Below, in pieces: positions 28,450-37,939 of a stretch of DNA of 64,000 nt (its first letter is position 1; the number at the start of each line of letters is the position of its first letter). The stretch covers positions 1,178,001-1,242,000 of the forward strand of contig NC_021291.1 of assembly GCF_000319575.2 (NCBI RefSeq). Reading direction: 5' to 3'. A program made the translations under genes and the position numbers. A model generated the notes under the pieces. That model saw only the letters and a program-made list of their open reading frames with translations. It ran no database searches and had not been told where the DNA came from. The DNA comes from Spiribacter salinus M19-40. Lineage in GTDB: Bacteria; Pseudomonadota; Gammaproteobacteria; Nitrococcales; Nitrococcaceae.

Positions 28450-30618
28450 CTAATGCTCAGCCTTCAGTGCCAGGCGGTGGGCGTGCAACAGGGGCTCCGT
28501 GTAGCCGCTGGGCTGCTCTCGGCCTTTCAGGACGAGGTCGCAAGCCGCCTGGAACGGGATGCCCGAGAAATCGGGGCCCATGGGCGTATAGGTCGGGTCG
28601 TTGGCATTCTGACGATCCACGACGCTGGCCATGCGCTTCATCGTCTCCATGACCTCTGCTTCACTGACGATCCCGTGGTGCAGCCAGTTCGCGATGTGCT
28701 GACTGGAGATACGCAGCGTCGCCCGGTCCTCCATCAAGCCGATGTCATTCACATCAGGCACTTTTGAGCAGCCGATGCCCTGGGCAACCCAACGAACGAC
28801 ATACCCGAGAATGCCCTGGCAATTGTTCTCGAGCTCCTCACGAATCTCCTCGGCGCTCCAGGTGGGGTTGGCCTCCACCGGTACCGTCAGCAAGTCATCC
28901 AGACTCGCCCGGCGCTGGCCTGCAAGCTTTTGCTGCTCGGCACGCACATCGACTTGGTGATAATGGGTTGCATGCAGCGTTGCCGCTGTCGGAGAGGGCA
29001 CCCAGGCGCAGTTGGCGCCCGAGCGCGGATGACCGATCTTGGCGTTGAGCATATCGGCCATGCGATCGGGCATGGCCCACATGCCTTTACCGATCTGGGC
29101 GTGATCAGGCAGCCCACAGGCCAGGCCAATGTCGACGTTCCAGTCTTCGTAGGCGGTCAGCCAGCGAGACTGCTTCATCGCGCCCTTTCGGATCATCGGG
29201 CCGGCTTCCATGCTCGTGTGAATCTCATCACCGGTGCGATCGAGGAAACCCGTGTTGATAAAGATCAGCCGCTCACGGGCGGCATGGATGCAGGCCTTCA
29301 GATTCAGTGTCGTCCGGCGCTCCTCGTCCATGACGCCCACCTTGAGTGTATTCGCTGTGAGGCCAAGCACGCCCTCAACCCGGGAGAAAAGCTCAACGGT
29401 CAGTGCGACTTCCTCTGGCCCGTGCATCTTCGGCTTGACGATATAGACACTGCCGGCCCGGCTGTTACCAGATGGCCGCTGGAGATCGTGCGTGGCAATC
29501 ATTGCGGTGCACAGACCATCCAGAAAGCCCTCGGGGATCGGCTCACCCTGCTCGTCGAGAACGGCCGGCGTGGTCATCAGATGGCCTACATTGCGCACGA
29601 GCAGCAGGCTGCGGCCCGGGCGACTGGTTGTCTCGCCATCAACGCCGGTGTAGAGCCGGTCAGGGTTCAGCGTGCGAGCGACCTGACGGCCCTGCTTTGT
29701 GAAGGTCTCCTCGAGGTCCCCGCGCATCAGCCCCAGCCAGTTACGGTAAACCCCAGCCTTGTCTTCACCGTCCACGGCGGCAACGGAGTCTTCGCAATCC
29801 TGAATCGCTGTCACCGCGGACTCGAGAATGAGGTCTTTCACACCCGCTGGGTGATTCTGTCCAATGGGATCCGTCGGATCGATGCTGATCTCCGCATGCA
29901 ATCCGTGATTGCATAGCAGCACCGCACTCAGGTGGTCATCCGCCGCATAGCCAACAAACTGAGACGGATCCGCCAGGCCAGTCTCACCCCCGTCACCCAG
30001 TTGCACCCGCAGGTCATGGCGTGAACCGGACTGATCAACGCGATAAGCCGTGACCTCACTGTGACTGCCCGCTGCCAGCGGGAACGTTGCATCGAGGAAG
30101 GCGGCGGCCCAGGCGACCACCCGCTTCGCACGCTCAGGATTGAAGGCGCTGCCCCGCTCGGCGCCGTCCGCATCCGGAATCACGTCAGTGCCATAGAGCG
30201 CGTCATACAGGCTCCCCCAGCGAGCATTCGCGGCGTTCAATGCATAGCGGGCGTTGTTGACCGGTACCACAAGCTGGGGGCCAGCCACCTCGGCAATCTC
30301 CCGGTCTACGTTGGTGGTCGAAACCGTAAAGTCCTCGGGCTCGGGCTGAAGATAGCCAATCTCTGTGAGGAACGCCTTGTATGCCGGGTCGCTGTGCCGT
30401 CCCGGGTTGTCGCGGTGCCACTCATCAATCTGGCGTTGGAACCGGTCACGCTGCTCCAGCAGAGCCCGATTCCGCGGACCCAAATCGCGGACAATCGCAG
30501 CCAGCCCGGTCCAGAAGACCTCTGGCGTTATGCCGGTTCCTGGAAGGGCCTCTTCCACGATCAGTTCATGAAGGGGGGCAGCAACCTGCAGTCCCGCGAC
30601 CTGTACACGCTCAGTCAT
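28450..30618 (-). CDS. glcB: Malate synthase G
   Basis: A 722-residue monomeric enzyme condensing glyoxylate and acetyl-CoA to malate. Recognised from [51 protein letters not shown] with the catalytic-site Arg/Glu region, [17 protein letters not shown] and the C-terminal [20 protein letters not shown]. Full normal length. A GGGAGAGAG site precedes the ATG. It is divergent from sthA and lies upstream of the TRAP operon in the same direction. No isocitrate lyase is in the window. Confidence 0.96.
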   Translation of the reverse strand: MTERVQVAGLQVAAPLHELIVEEALPGTGITPEVFWTGLAAIVRDLGPRNRALLEQRDRFQRQIDEWHRDNPGRHSDPAYKAFLTEIGYLQPEPEDFTVSTTNVDREIAEVAGPQLVVPVNNARYALNAANARWGSLYDALYGTDVIPDADGAERGSAFNPERAKRVVAWAAAFLDATFPLAAGSHSEVTAYRVDQSGSRHDLRVQLGDGGETGLADPSQFVGYAADDHLSAVLLCNHGLHAEISIDPTDPIGQNHPAGVKDLILESAVTAIQDCEDSVAAVDGEDKAGVYRNWLGLMRGDLEETFTKQGRQVARTLNPDRLYTGVDGETTSRPGRSLLLVRNVGHLMTTPAVLDEQGEPIPEGFLDGLCTAMIATHDLQRPSGNSRAGSVYIVKPKMHGPEEVALTVELFSRVEGVLGLTANTLKVGVMDEERRTTLNLKACIHAARERLIFINTGFLDRTGDEIHTSMEAGPMIRKGAMKQSRWLTAYEDWNVDIGLACGLPDHAQIGKGMWAMPDRMADMLNAKIGHPRSGANCAWVPSPTAATLHATHYHQVDVRAEQQKLAGQRRASLDDLLTVPVEANPTWSAEEIREELENNCQGILGYVVRWVAQGIGCSKVPDVNDIGLMEDRATLRISSQHIANWLHHGIVSEAEVMETMKRMASVVDRQNANDPTYTPMGPDFSGIPFQAACDLVLKGREQPSGYTEPLLHAHRLALKAEH

Positions 30619-30720
30619 TGATTCACTCTCTCCCGGAAATAATTAGACGGGTAACATAAACCAGACACCCCGCCCCATAAAGACGCAGCACGCCTGAGCC
30701 TCCTCCTGATCGCGGCTGAC

Positions 30721-30729
30721 TGGTATGAT
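30721..30729 (+). promoter_or_regulatory. Extended -10 promoter of sthA
   Basis: TGG-TATGAT is a good extended -10 about 38 bases before the ATG, leaving a normal leader with an AGGAC ribosome site. No clear -35. Confidence 0.4.
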
Positions 30730-30767
30730 TTTCGCCTGCAGTAGGCAGCTTTCAGGACGCGCAGGAC

Positions 30768-32165
30768 ATGAACAATAGCCACTACGACGCCATCGTTCTC
30801 GGCAGTGGGCCGGGCGGTGAAGGCGCCGCCATGAAGCTGGCGAAGAGCGGGCGCTCTGTGGTGATGATTGAACGGCACCATGAAGTGGGCGGCGGTTGTA
30901 CGCATTGGGGGACCATTCCCTCGAAGGCGCTCCGCCACAACATTCGTCGACTGATGGAGTACAACAGCTCGGCGCTGTTTCGGGAGGCGGGCGAGCCACG
31001 GCACCTGTCATACCAAACGATGATGGCCCACGCGCGTCAGGTTATTGCGCAGCAAGTCTCGCTACGCAGTCGCTTTTACCTGCGCAACGATGTGCCTGTG
31101 CTGCGGGGACATGCCCGGTTCGTGGATGCCCACACCATCGAACTTGCAACCCCCGAAGACCGAACGATGCGCCTCACGGCAGACCACTTCGTCCTGGCAA
31201 CAGGGTCGCGGCCCTACCGGCCCGCCGACGTCGACTTCAGCCATGACCGCATACTGGACAGTGATCAGATCCTGGAGATGGATCACACCCCGCGGAACAT
31301 GATCATTTACGGCGCTGGCGTGATCGGCAGTGAGTATGCGTCGATCTTTCGTGGGCTTGGCGTTAAGGTCGATTTGATCAATACCCGCGAGCGCATGCTG
31401 GCGTTTCTCGATGATGAAATCTCCGATGCGCTTTCCTACCATCTTCGTGAACACGGGGTGTTGATTCGCCACCGGGAGGAGACCGCGGGCATTGCCGCGG
31501 ACGATGACGGGGTGACGCTGTCACTGCAGTCCGGCAAATCCATCCGCGGCGACGTCCTGCTCTGGGCCAATGGGCGCACGGGCAACACCGATCACATGGG
31601 GCTGGAAGCCCTGGACGTACCGCCAAATGGTCGCGGACAGATCGAGGTCAACGAGGACTTTCAGACGGCACAGCCGCATATTTATGCCATCGGCGATGTC
31701 ATCGGCTACCCCTCACTGGCGAGTGCCGCCTACGACCAGGGCCGATACGCCGCGACCCATATCCTCGAAGGACAATGTGATTACCGCCTCGCGCATGACG
31801 TGCCGACCGGGATCTACACCATCCCGGAAATCAGCTCGGTGGGCCGAACCGAGGAGGAGCTCACGGATGCGAAGGTGCCCTATGAAGTGGGCCATGCCTT
31901 TTTCAAGGACCTCGCCCGAGCGCAGATTTCCGGGCAGACCACCGGCATGCTCAAGCTGCTGTTCCATGTCGACACGCTTGAGCTGCTCGGCATTCACTGC
32001 TTCGGTGATCAGGCGGCTGAAATCGTGCATATCGGCCAGGCGATCATGGCGCAGCCGGCTCCGAATAACACCCTGCGCTATTTCATGAACACAACATTCA
32101 ACTACCCGACGATGGCCGAGGGCTATCGGGTGGCGGCGCTCAACGGGTACAACCGGGTTCAGTAG
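30768..32165 (+). CDS. sthA: Soluble pyridine nucleotide transhydrogenase
   Basis: A 465-residue flavoprotein moving hydride between NADPH and NAD. FAD site [17 protein letters not shown] at the N-terminus; [15 protein letters not shown] has the SthA pattern with no second redox cysteine (T/P replaces it), which separates it from lipoamide dehydrogenase. NAD-binding [16 protein letters not shown] and C-terminal [19 protein letters not shown] follow. It balances NADPH from central metabolism. Confidence 0.95.
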   Translation: MNNSHYDAIVLGSGPGGEGAAMKLAKSGRSVVMIERHHEVGGGCTHWGTIPSKALRHNIRRLMEYNSSALFREAGEPRHLSYQTMMAHARQVIAQQVSLRSRFYLRNDVPVLRGHARFVDAHTIELATPEDRTMRLTADHFVLATGSRPYRPADVDFSHDRILDSDQILEMDHTPRNMIIYGAGVIGSEYASIFRGLGVKVDLINTRERMLAFLDDEISDALSYHLREHGVLIRHREETAGIAADDDGVTLSLQSGKSIRGDVLLWANGRTGNTDHMGLEALDVPPNGRGQIEVNEDFQTAQPHIYAIGDVIGYPSLASAAYDQGRYAATHILEGQCDYRLAHDVPTGIYTIPEISSVGRTEEELTDAKVPYEVGHAFFKDLARAQISGQTTGMLKLLFHVDTLELLGIHCFGDQAAEIVHIGQAIMAQPAPNNTLRYFMNTTFNYPTMAEGYRVAALNGYNRVQ

Positions 32166-32185
32166 CGCCACCACGCCGTCCGCCG

Positions 32186-32203
32186 CTGTCATCGCATGGT
32201 CAT
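32186..32203 (+). promoter_or_regulatory. Candidate PHO box upstream of ppk1
   Basis: CTGTCAT-CGCA-TGGTCAT: two 7-base direct repeats with a 4-base spacer, matching the PhoB site (CTGTCAT N4 CTGTCAT) at 12 of 14 positions. It lies 43 bp before the ppk start, where it could replace a -35. Assignment to PhoB is inference. Confidence 0.45.
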
Positions 32204-32245
32204 CATGATCATGCAGAGTCCCGGCGAGTAAAAAGGCATGCGCTC

Positions 32246-34324
32246 ATGGATACACCCGATCTCAACAACCCCGAGCTCTACACCAACCGCCAGCTCAGCC
32301 TGCTCGAGTTCAACCGACGCGTCGTGGCGCAAGCGGCCGACCCGGACACACCGCTGCTGGAGCGATTGAAATTTCTCTGCATCGCCAGCTCCAACCTGGA
32401 TGAGTTCTTCGAAATCCGGGTGTCCGGGCTACGCCAGGCCCAGGAGATGGGCGTCGGCCAAAGTGGGCCGGATAACCGCACACCCCAGCAGGTCCTTCGC
32501 GAGATCAGCGACCGGACCCACGCCCTGGTCGATGAGCAATATCGGCTGCTGAATGACGAAGTCACGCCGGCGCTTGCGGAGTCCGGCATCCGCTTCCTAC
32601 GCCGTACCGAATGGACGCCGGCACAGCAGGCGTGGATTCAGAATTACTTCCAGACCGAGCTGCTGCCGATCCTGAGCCCATTGGGACTGGATCCTGCCCA
32701 TCCATTCCCACAGGTTCTGAACAAGAGCCTGAACTTCATCGTGGCGCTAGAGGGTCGGGATGCGTTTGGCCGCAATAGTGGAATGGCGGTTGTCCAAGCG
32801 CCCCGGGCGCTGCCTCGAGTCATTCAGCTACCGGCAACACTTGAGGGCAATGGCCCCTACGACTTTGCTTTCCTCTCCTCGATCATTCATGCCCACGTCA
32901 ACGATCTGTTCCCGGGCATGAATGCCACCGGCTGCTACCAGTTCCGGGTCACGCGCAACAGCGATCTGTACGTCGACGAGGAAGAGATCGATGACCTCCT
33001 ACGCGCCATGGAAGGCGAGCTCCCGTCGCGGCGATACGGCGATGCCGTGCGCCTGGAGGTCGCCGCCAACTGCCCGGAGCACATGTCGCAGTTCCTGTTA
33101 GAAGAGTTCGAACTCGATGCGGATGCCCTCTATCAGGTCAATGGCCCCGTCAACCTCAACCGACTGCTGGCAGTCTGCGACCTGGTCGATCGCCCGGATC
33201 TCAAATACCCGGGGTTTACACCCGGGTTACCCACCGAGCTCCCTCATGGCACCGACCTGATGAAGGTTATGCGGCGGCGGGACATCCTGCTGCATCACCC
33301 CTTCGAGTCATTCGCGCCCGTAGCGGAACTGCTGCGTCAGGCCTCGCAGGACCCAGAGGTCCTGGCGATCAAGCAGACGCTGTACCGCACCGGTGCGGAT
33401 TCAGCGATCGTTGACCACCTCGTCACCGCAGCCCAGGCCGGCAAGGAAGTGACGGTTGTCGTGGAACTGCGTGCGCGGTTTGATGAGGCCGAGAACATTG
33501 GCCTGGCCAACCGGCTCCAGGAAGCCGGCGCGCACGTGGTCTATGGCGTGGTCGGGCACAAGACGCATGCCAAAATGATGATGATCGTTCGCCGTGAGAG
33601 CGGGAAACTGCGGCATTATGTCCACCTCGGCACCGGCAATTATCACTCTCGCACGGCCCGGCTCTACACCGATTACGGCCTGTTAACGGCCAACCCGGCA
33701 ATTGGTGAAGACGTCCACCGCGTCTTTCTGCAGCTAACGAGCCTCGGCAAGGTCTCCCGGCTCACGCATTTGCTCGAGTCACCATTCACCCTGCACCAGG
33801 GCATGCTCGACAAGATTGCCCGCGAGCAGGCCCATGCCGAGGCCGGCCATCCGGCGCGAATCATCATCAAGGTGAATTCCCTGGTTGAGCCGCGGGTCAT
33901 CCGAGCGCTGTATAGCGCCTCCATGGCTGGCGTACAGATTCACTTGATTGTCCGCGGCATGTGCAGCCTTCGCCCCGGTATCGAGGGCATCAGCGACAAC
34001 ATCGAAGTCCGCTCGATTATCGGCCGCTTCCTCGAGCATACCCGCGTGTTCTATTTTGCCAATCATGGCGAACCAGAGCTCTTCTGTAGCTCGGCAGACT
34101 GGATGGAGCGCAACTTTTTCCGGCGCGTGGAGACCGGATTCCCATTGCTCAACCCCGAATTCCGCCAGCGCGTTATCGACGATCTGGAAGCCTACTTACA
34201 GGATAATACCCAGGCGTGGTTGCTCGGCTCAGACGGCCACTACACACGCGATGCCCCAGGCCCTGACGAGGCGGCCTACTCGGCGCAGACTACGCTGCTG
34301 GAGACTTACGCCGAGCGCAACTGA
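32246..34324 (+). CDS. ppk1: Polyphosphate kinase 1
   Basis: A 692-residue membrane-peripheral enzyme that polymerises ATP gamma-phosphate into polyphosphate. N-domain NRQLSLLEFNRRVVAQA; head-domain IASSNLDEFFEIRVSGL; the phosphohistidine motif VGHKTHAKMMMIVRRE and HLGTGNYHSRTARLYTDYG. Normal length. Its 3' end overlaps the convergent exopolyphosphatase gene by 19 bp, so synthesis and breakdown genes face each other. Confidence 0.96.
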   Translation: MDTPDLNNPELYTNRQLSLLEFNRRVVAQAADPDTPLLERLKFLCIASSNLDEFFEIRVSGLRQAQEMGVGQSGPDNRTPQQVLREISDRTHALVDEQYRLLNDEVTPALAESGIRFLRRTEWTPAQQAWIQNYFQTELLPILSPLGLDPAHPFPQVLNKSLNFIVALEGRDAFGRNSGMAVVQAPRALPRVIQLPATLEGNGPYDFAFLSSIIHAHVNDLFPGMNATGCYQFRVTRNSDLYVDEEEIDDLLRAMEGELPSRRYGDAVRLEVAANCPEHMSQFLLEEFELDADALYQVNGPVNLNRLLAVCDLVDRPDLKYPGFTPGLPTELPHGTDLMKVMRRRDILLHHPFESFAPVAELLRQASQDPEVLAIKQTLYRTGADSAIVDHLVTAAQAGKEVTVVVELRARFDEAENIGLANRLQEAGAHVVYGVVGHKTHAKMMMIVRRESGKLRHYVHLGTGNYHSRTARLYTDYGLLTANPAIGEDVHRVFLQLTSLGKVSRLTHLLESPFTLHQGMLDKIAREQAHAEAGHPARIIIKVNSLVEPRVIRALYSASMAGVQIHLIVRGMCSLRPGIEGISDNIEVRSIIGRFLEHTRVFYFANHGEPELFCSSADWMERNFFRRVETGFPLLNPEFRQRVIDDLEAYLQDNTQAWLLGSDGHYTRDAPGPDEAAYSAQTTLLETYAERN

Positions 34325-35802
34325 AAGCCGGCGCTGGCGAGTAACTCGGCCTCTTCCTGAAGGTCGGTTGCGAGCAAGGGCCGCGCATCAAGCCAATCGT
34401 TGGGGAAACGCAGCTCAAGCGTGGGGCCGTCCGCTTGGCAGTCCACAACGGGCAGAGGCTCATCGCTGCGCGCGCGATGCAGAATGACGGCTAGCCTGAG
34501 CAACACGGCCAGCCGCGCCGCGGCATCCTGCCAGTCAGCCGGCAGATCCTTGAACACGCCCTTGGGGAATTTTCGCCGATGCGCACGAACCAGCGTTGCC
34601 AAGACCTGCTGCTCTTCGCGCGAAAATCCGGCGAGATCGCCATGTCGCAGAATGTAATCGCCGTGCTTGTGATATTGGCTGTGAGAGACATCAAGGCCAA
34701 TTTCGTGGGTTCTCGCCGCCCAGACCAGCATGTCGCCAAAAAACTCCGCGTCCAGTGACCAGGCCTGGGCCACCTCCCCACGAAGAAACTCGGCCGTTGT
34801 AGCCACGCGCTGTGCCTGGTCTGAATCGGCATGATACCGGGCCGCGGTGGCCATAACCGTTGCCGTGCGAACGTCCTGATGACGAATACGCCCGAGCAAA
34901 TCGAAGAGCAGCCCCTCTCGCAAGGCACCATCGGCGGCTTCAAGGCGCTCGAGGCCGAGCTGATCAAAGGCACCCAGCAAGACGGCCAGCCCACCCGGCA
35001 GCACCTGCGCCCGCGCGTCGCTTACCCCGGATAGCGCCAGCTTGTCGACATGCCCCGCATCAATAAGCGCCGTTTTCAGTCGCGCCAGCCCAGCGGCATC
35101 AATGCCGGTGTCACTCCAGCCATTGGCGTGCAAGCAGCGCTCGATGGCCTTGATGGTGCCGGAGGCCCCAATCGCGCGCTCCCAGCCCAACCGACGATAA
35201 CGCGCCGCAATCGGCTCAAGCTCACGCCGGGCTGCAACCTCTGCCCGCCGCAACCGCTTTTCGGTAATACGCCCATCAGCAAAGTGCTGCCGGGTCGCAC
35301 TCACGCACCCCATATGAAGGCTCTCCATCTCCTTGGGGATAAAGTGCTCGCCGATGATGAATTCGGTACTGCCACCGCCAATGTCCATCACCAGACGCCG
35401 GTCATCGTCATCCGCAATGCTGTGGGCGACGCCCAGATAGATCAGGCGCGCTTCTTCGTAGCCAGAGACAACCTGAATGGGATGACCCAAAGCCGCTTCC
35501 GCCTCGGCAACGAAGGCGCGCGCATCTCGCGACTGCCTGAGCGTATTGGTCCCAACCGCTCGCACCGCCCCTCGAGGTAATTCGCGGACGCGCTGGCCAA
35601 AGCGCTCCAGACAGGCCAGGGCGCGCTCGCGCGCGGCCTCATCCAAGTTTTTGTCCGCATCCAGTCCGGCGGCCAGCCGAACCGACTCACGCAGACGATC
35701 GACCACCCGCAAGCCATCAGGCTCAGGCCGGGCAACGATCATGTGAAAACTGTTCGAACCAAGATCAACCGCGGCGACCTCACTCTCCTCGTGGTCAGCC
35801 AC
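34306..35802 (-). CDS. ppx: Exopolyphosphatase / pppGpp phosphohydrolase (Ppx/GppA)
   Basis: A 498-residue actin-fold phosphohydrolase releasing phosphate from polyphosphate ends. Seen: VAAVDLGSNSFHMIVARPEP and VMDIGGGSTEFIIGEHF, then a C-terminal HD-like region (WAARTHEIGLDVSHSQYHKHG) as in the long Ppx form. I choose the GTG at 35802, which gives the usual MADHEESEVAAVDLGSNS start with GAGGTG upstream and overlaps the diguanylate cyclase stop by 8 bp. The longer frame to 35928 is inside that gene. E. coli Ppx is inhibited by ppGpp, relevant since relA is close. Confidence 0.92.
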   Translation of the reverse strand: MADHEESEVAAVDLGSNSFHMIVARPEPDGLRVVDRLRESVRLAAGLDADKNLDEAARERALACLERFGQRVRELPRGAVRAVGTNTLRQSRDARAFVAEAEAALGHPIQVVSGYEEARLIYLGVAHSIADDDDRRLVMDIGGGSTEFIIGEHFIPKEMESLHMGCVSATRQHFADGRITEKRLRRAEVAARRELEPIAARYRRLGWERAIGASGTIKAIERCLHANGWSDTGIDAAGLARLKTALIDAGHVDKLALSGVSDARAQVLPGGLAVLLGAFDQLGLERLEAADGALREGLLFDLLGRIRHQDVRTATVMATAARYHADSDQAQRVATTAEFLRGEVAQAWSLDAEFFGDMLVWAARTHEIGLDVSHSQYHKHGDYILRHGDLAGFSREEQQVLATLVRAHRRKFPKGVFKDLPADWQDAAARLAVLLRLAVILHRARSDEPLPVVDCQADGPTLELRFPNDWLDARPLLATDLQEEAELLASAGFQLRSA

Positions 35803-36865
35803 TGCCCACCTCGCTCTCGCCGCGTGCGCGCTCGATAAGCTGCCAGACATCGTCACCCGCGACCCGCTCACCGACGCCGATCGCGCACTGCACGCTGAAC
35901 TGCACCGGCAGCCCCGGAAACCGGCCATTCTGAATGGCGTCCTGAAGCTGGCTGGCCACTCGATTGGCCTCGTCTTCCGGGGTATCGGGGAGGACCACCA
36001 GGAATTCTTCCCCTCCGTAGCGCCCTAACCCGTCAATATCCCGTACGCCTCGACGGAGACGCTCGGCGACGCCCTGCAACACCTCGTCGCCCGCCGGATG
36101 ACCGTATTCGCGATTGACCCGCTTGAAGCGCACGAGGTCGATCATGATCACCGATAGGGGCTGGTCCAGCCGCTCAGCACGCTGCATCTCCTGGGTGAGA
36201 AACGCGATGGTGGCACTGCGATTGCTGATCCCGGTCAGTGGATCGAGGGAGCGCAGGTCATGGACTTCCTCGAGCGCGCGCTGCAAATCAATCTGGCGCT
36301 CTCGTAGCGCTCGTCGCAGGCTGCTGACATGACTCGCAAAAAAGCCGCCACAGGGCACCAGTGTGCTGAGGGCCGCCAGATGCAGAAACTCCACCTGGGG
36401 ATTAAAGGCCTCCGGGCGCTGCTGCCAGACCGCCGCAATCGCCGTGGCATAACAGAACAGGGCAAAACCGCCCAGGGCGGTGAACTGCCGGGCGTTCAGG
36501 CGCAGCACGCCAAACATCAACAACACCAGAAACAGCAGCAGCATGCCGCCCCGTCCGCCATCCAGCAGATACATCGTCATGCCCATCACCAGGCAGACAA
36601 CGATCATCTGGATGCCCGTGAGGCTTGGGTCGGCAAACCGCTCGTTCCGGCCACTGCGCAACAGCGCAAAAAGCGCACCATTGACCAGCAGAATAACCAG
36701 CGCGGCGAACCGCCATTCATGCAGTGCGAGCAGCCCCTGACGGACATACAGTGCCAGCAGCAAGATAGCGAGCAGATAGACCAGAGCGGCCATGAGAAAA
36801 CGGCGCACCCGCAGCGACTGCCGCGGGTCTTCCTGGGGCAGAACAGGACCGAGGGGGAGGTTCAC
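35795..36865 (-). CDS. Membrane diguanylate cyclase (GGDEF domain)
   Basis: A 356-residue protein with five or six N-terminal membrane helices (to about residue 175), a short coiled segment (SLRRALRERQIDLQRALEEVH), then a GGDEF domain: DPLTGISNRSATIAFL, MIDLVRFKRVNREYGHPAGD and active-site RYGGEEFLVVLP with GGEEF at about residues 284-288. It should make c-di-GMP. No RxxD inhibitory site is obvious in the expected place. Start is GTG, overlapping the DUF2721 stop by 4 bp. The sensor part has no recognised ligand domain. Confidence 0.9.
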   Translation of the reverse strand: MNLPLGPVLPQEDPRQSLRVRRFLMAALVYLLAILLLALYVRQGLLALHEWRFAALVILLVNGALFALLRSGRNERFADPSLTGIQMIVVCLVMGMTMYLLDGGRGGMLLLFLVLLMFGVLRLNARQFTALGGFALFCYATAIAAVWQQRPEAFNPQVEFLHLAALSTLVPCGGFFASHVSSLRRALRERQIDLQRALEEVHDLRSLDPLTGISNRSATIAFLTQEMQRAERLDQPLSVIMIDLVRFKRVNREYGHPAGDEVLQGVAERLRRGVRDIDGLGRYGGEEFLVVLPDTPEDEANRVASQLQDAIQNGRFPGLPVQFSVQCAIGVGERVAGDDVWQLIERARGESEVGSG

Positions 36866-37257
36866 TGGTCAGACTCCATTTCAGCAAGCTGAATATTGAG
36901 CGCTGTCACGGAGATCCAGATCTCCCGAACGGAGAGCGCAAGCGAGAGCATCATGAACACGAGACTCGCCCCGAATAGCCAGCGAGCGGCTTCAGGCAGG
37001 CCACCAAACAGTAAAAACATGCTGCCCACACATAGCAGGAGACTGCCGGCGCCGGTGGCCTGCATGGTCTGAATCAGTCGCACCCGGCGCTTGAGATTGT
37101 CAATCTGCGCGAGCAGGTTGCGGCGGTGGGTGCTGGCATACTGCGCCTGTAGATCGCGGATCAACGAGGCAAGTGCCAGAAACCGATTGGTGTAGGCCAG
37201 CAAAAGCAGGGAGACCGCCGGGAACAAAAGCGAGGGCGTGCCCAGCGTCAGTTCCAT
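36862..37257 (-). CDS. DUF2721 family membrane protein
   Basis: A 131-residue protein with three hydrophobic segments (near residues 8-25, 70-90 and 95-115) and a basic middle (STHRRNLLAQIDNLKRRVRL). The pattern TPSLLFPAVSLLLLAYTNRF and REIWISVTALNIQL is the DUF2721 family. Start chosen at 37257 (GGGAGG upstream, 25 bp after the previous stop). It overlaps the cyclase gene by 4 bp. Function unknown. Confidence 0.8.
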   Translation of the reverse strand: MELTLGTPSLLFPAVSLLLLAYTNRFLALASLIRDLQAQYASTHRRNLLAQIDNLKRRVRLIQTMQATGAGSLLLCVGSMFLLFGGLPEAARWLFGASLVFMMLSLALSVREIWISVTALNIQLAEMESDQ

Positions 37258-37282
37258 GAGGGCCTCCCGCTCATCCGCCCCA

Positions 37283-37846
37283 CTAGCGCTGCGTTCCCAT
37301 ATCAAGGCTGCTCTGCGAGCCGGCGACATCCTCGCGCAGGGTCTCGAAGCGCTCGATCATCTCGGGAACCGCGGGATCCTGCTCGGTCATGGCATCAACG
37401 AGGTCAGACTGCAGCGCCTCTTGCGCGTCGCGCACACCGTCATCATCCAGCGCCTCACGGCGAGCGGCCAGAACGGATTCACGGGTCTCCTGATACTCCT
37501 GCATCAGGGCCGCCTGATCCTCTTCGGCAGCCTCGCCGCTTCGCAGCTCACGCGTGATGTCCTGCAGCCGCCGAATGGACTTGCGTGGCTCAACACCCTC
37601 GTCTCGCATGCGGGACATCACCTGGGTCTGCAGCGTGTCCTGCTGGCGCTGGAGCTCGGGATGATCTTCCATCGCCGTCTGGCGAATTTCGGAGAGTGTC
37701 TGCTGGAGTTCACGGAGTTCCTGGCGTTTGCTCTGCAGGCTATCTGTTGTGTCCTGAGCGAAGGATTGACTGCTCAGTGCGAACAGTAACCCTAGCGCTG
37801 CCACGCTCACCATTCGGCCTGCGCGGCTATTCAGCATTGTCATCAT
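37283..37846 (-). CDS. Exported coiled-coil protein, unknown function
   Basis: A 187-residue protein with a Sec signal peptide (about 1-31, ending ALSSQSFA) and then an almost wholly helical, Glu/Gln/Arg-rich mature part (KRQELRELQQTLSEIRQTAM) with heptad-like spacing. The resemblance to periplasmic helical chaperones is only in composition. The first in-frame codon at 37855 is TTG; I prefer the ATG at 37846 with GGAG before it (37843 is possible). It heads the operon with DUF2721, the cyclase and ppx. Confidence 0.7.
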   Translation of the reverse strand: MMTMLNSRAGRMVSVAALGLLFALSSQSFAQDTTDSLQSKRQELRELQQTLSEIRQTAMEDHPELQRQQDTLQTQVMSRMRDEGVEPRKSIRRLQDITRELRSGEAAEEDQAALMQEYQETRESVLAARREALDDDGVRDAQEALQSDLVDAMTEQDPAVPEMIERFETLREDVAGSQSSLDMGTQR

Positions 37847-37885
37847 TCGCTCCAACGACCCATTGGCCCTGCTTAGAAGATCTGC

Positions 37886-37916
37886 AAGTTACCAGTCCGC
37901 GGCTACGCCGTGTCAA
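37886..37916 (-). promoter_or_regulatory. Candidate promoter of the coiled-coil/DUF2721/cyclase/ppx operon
   Basis: On the minus strand a perfect TTGACA (37916-37911) is followed after 19 bp by TGG-TAACTT, an extended -10 (TAACTT at 37891-37886). The spacer is long, which the extended -10 could offset. Confidence 0.4.
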
Positions 37917-37939
37917 TAAGATGCGGGTTGGGGCGATGA

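Noticed and set aside
28930-29916. 328-codon frame antisense to glcB
   Set aside because: Covered by the diagnostic malate synthase G sequence on the minus strand; no independent start signals.
32204-32213. Palindrome CATGATCATG near the ppk start
   Set aside because: Short, made of a common tetramer, and partly explained by the candidate PHO-box repeat; not strong enough as a separate operator.
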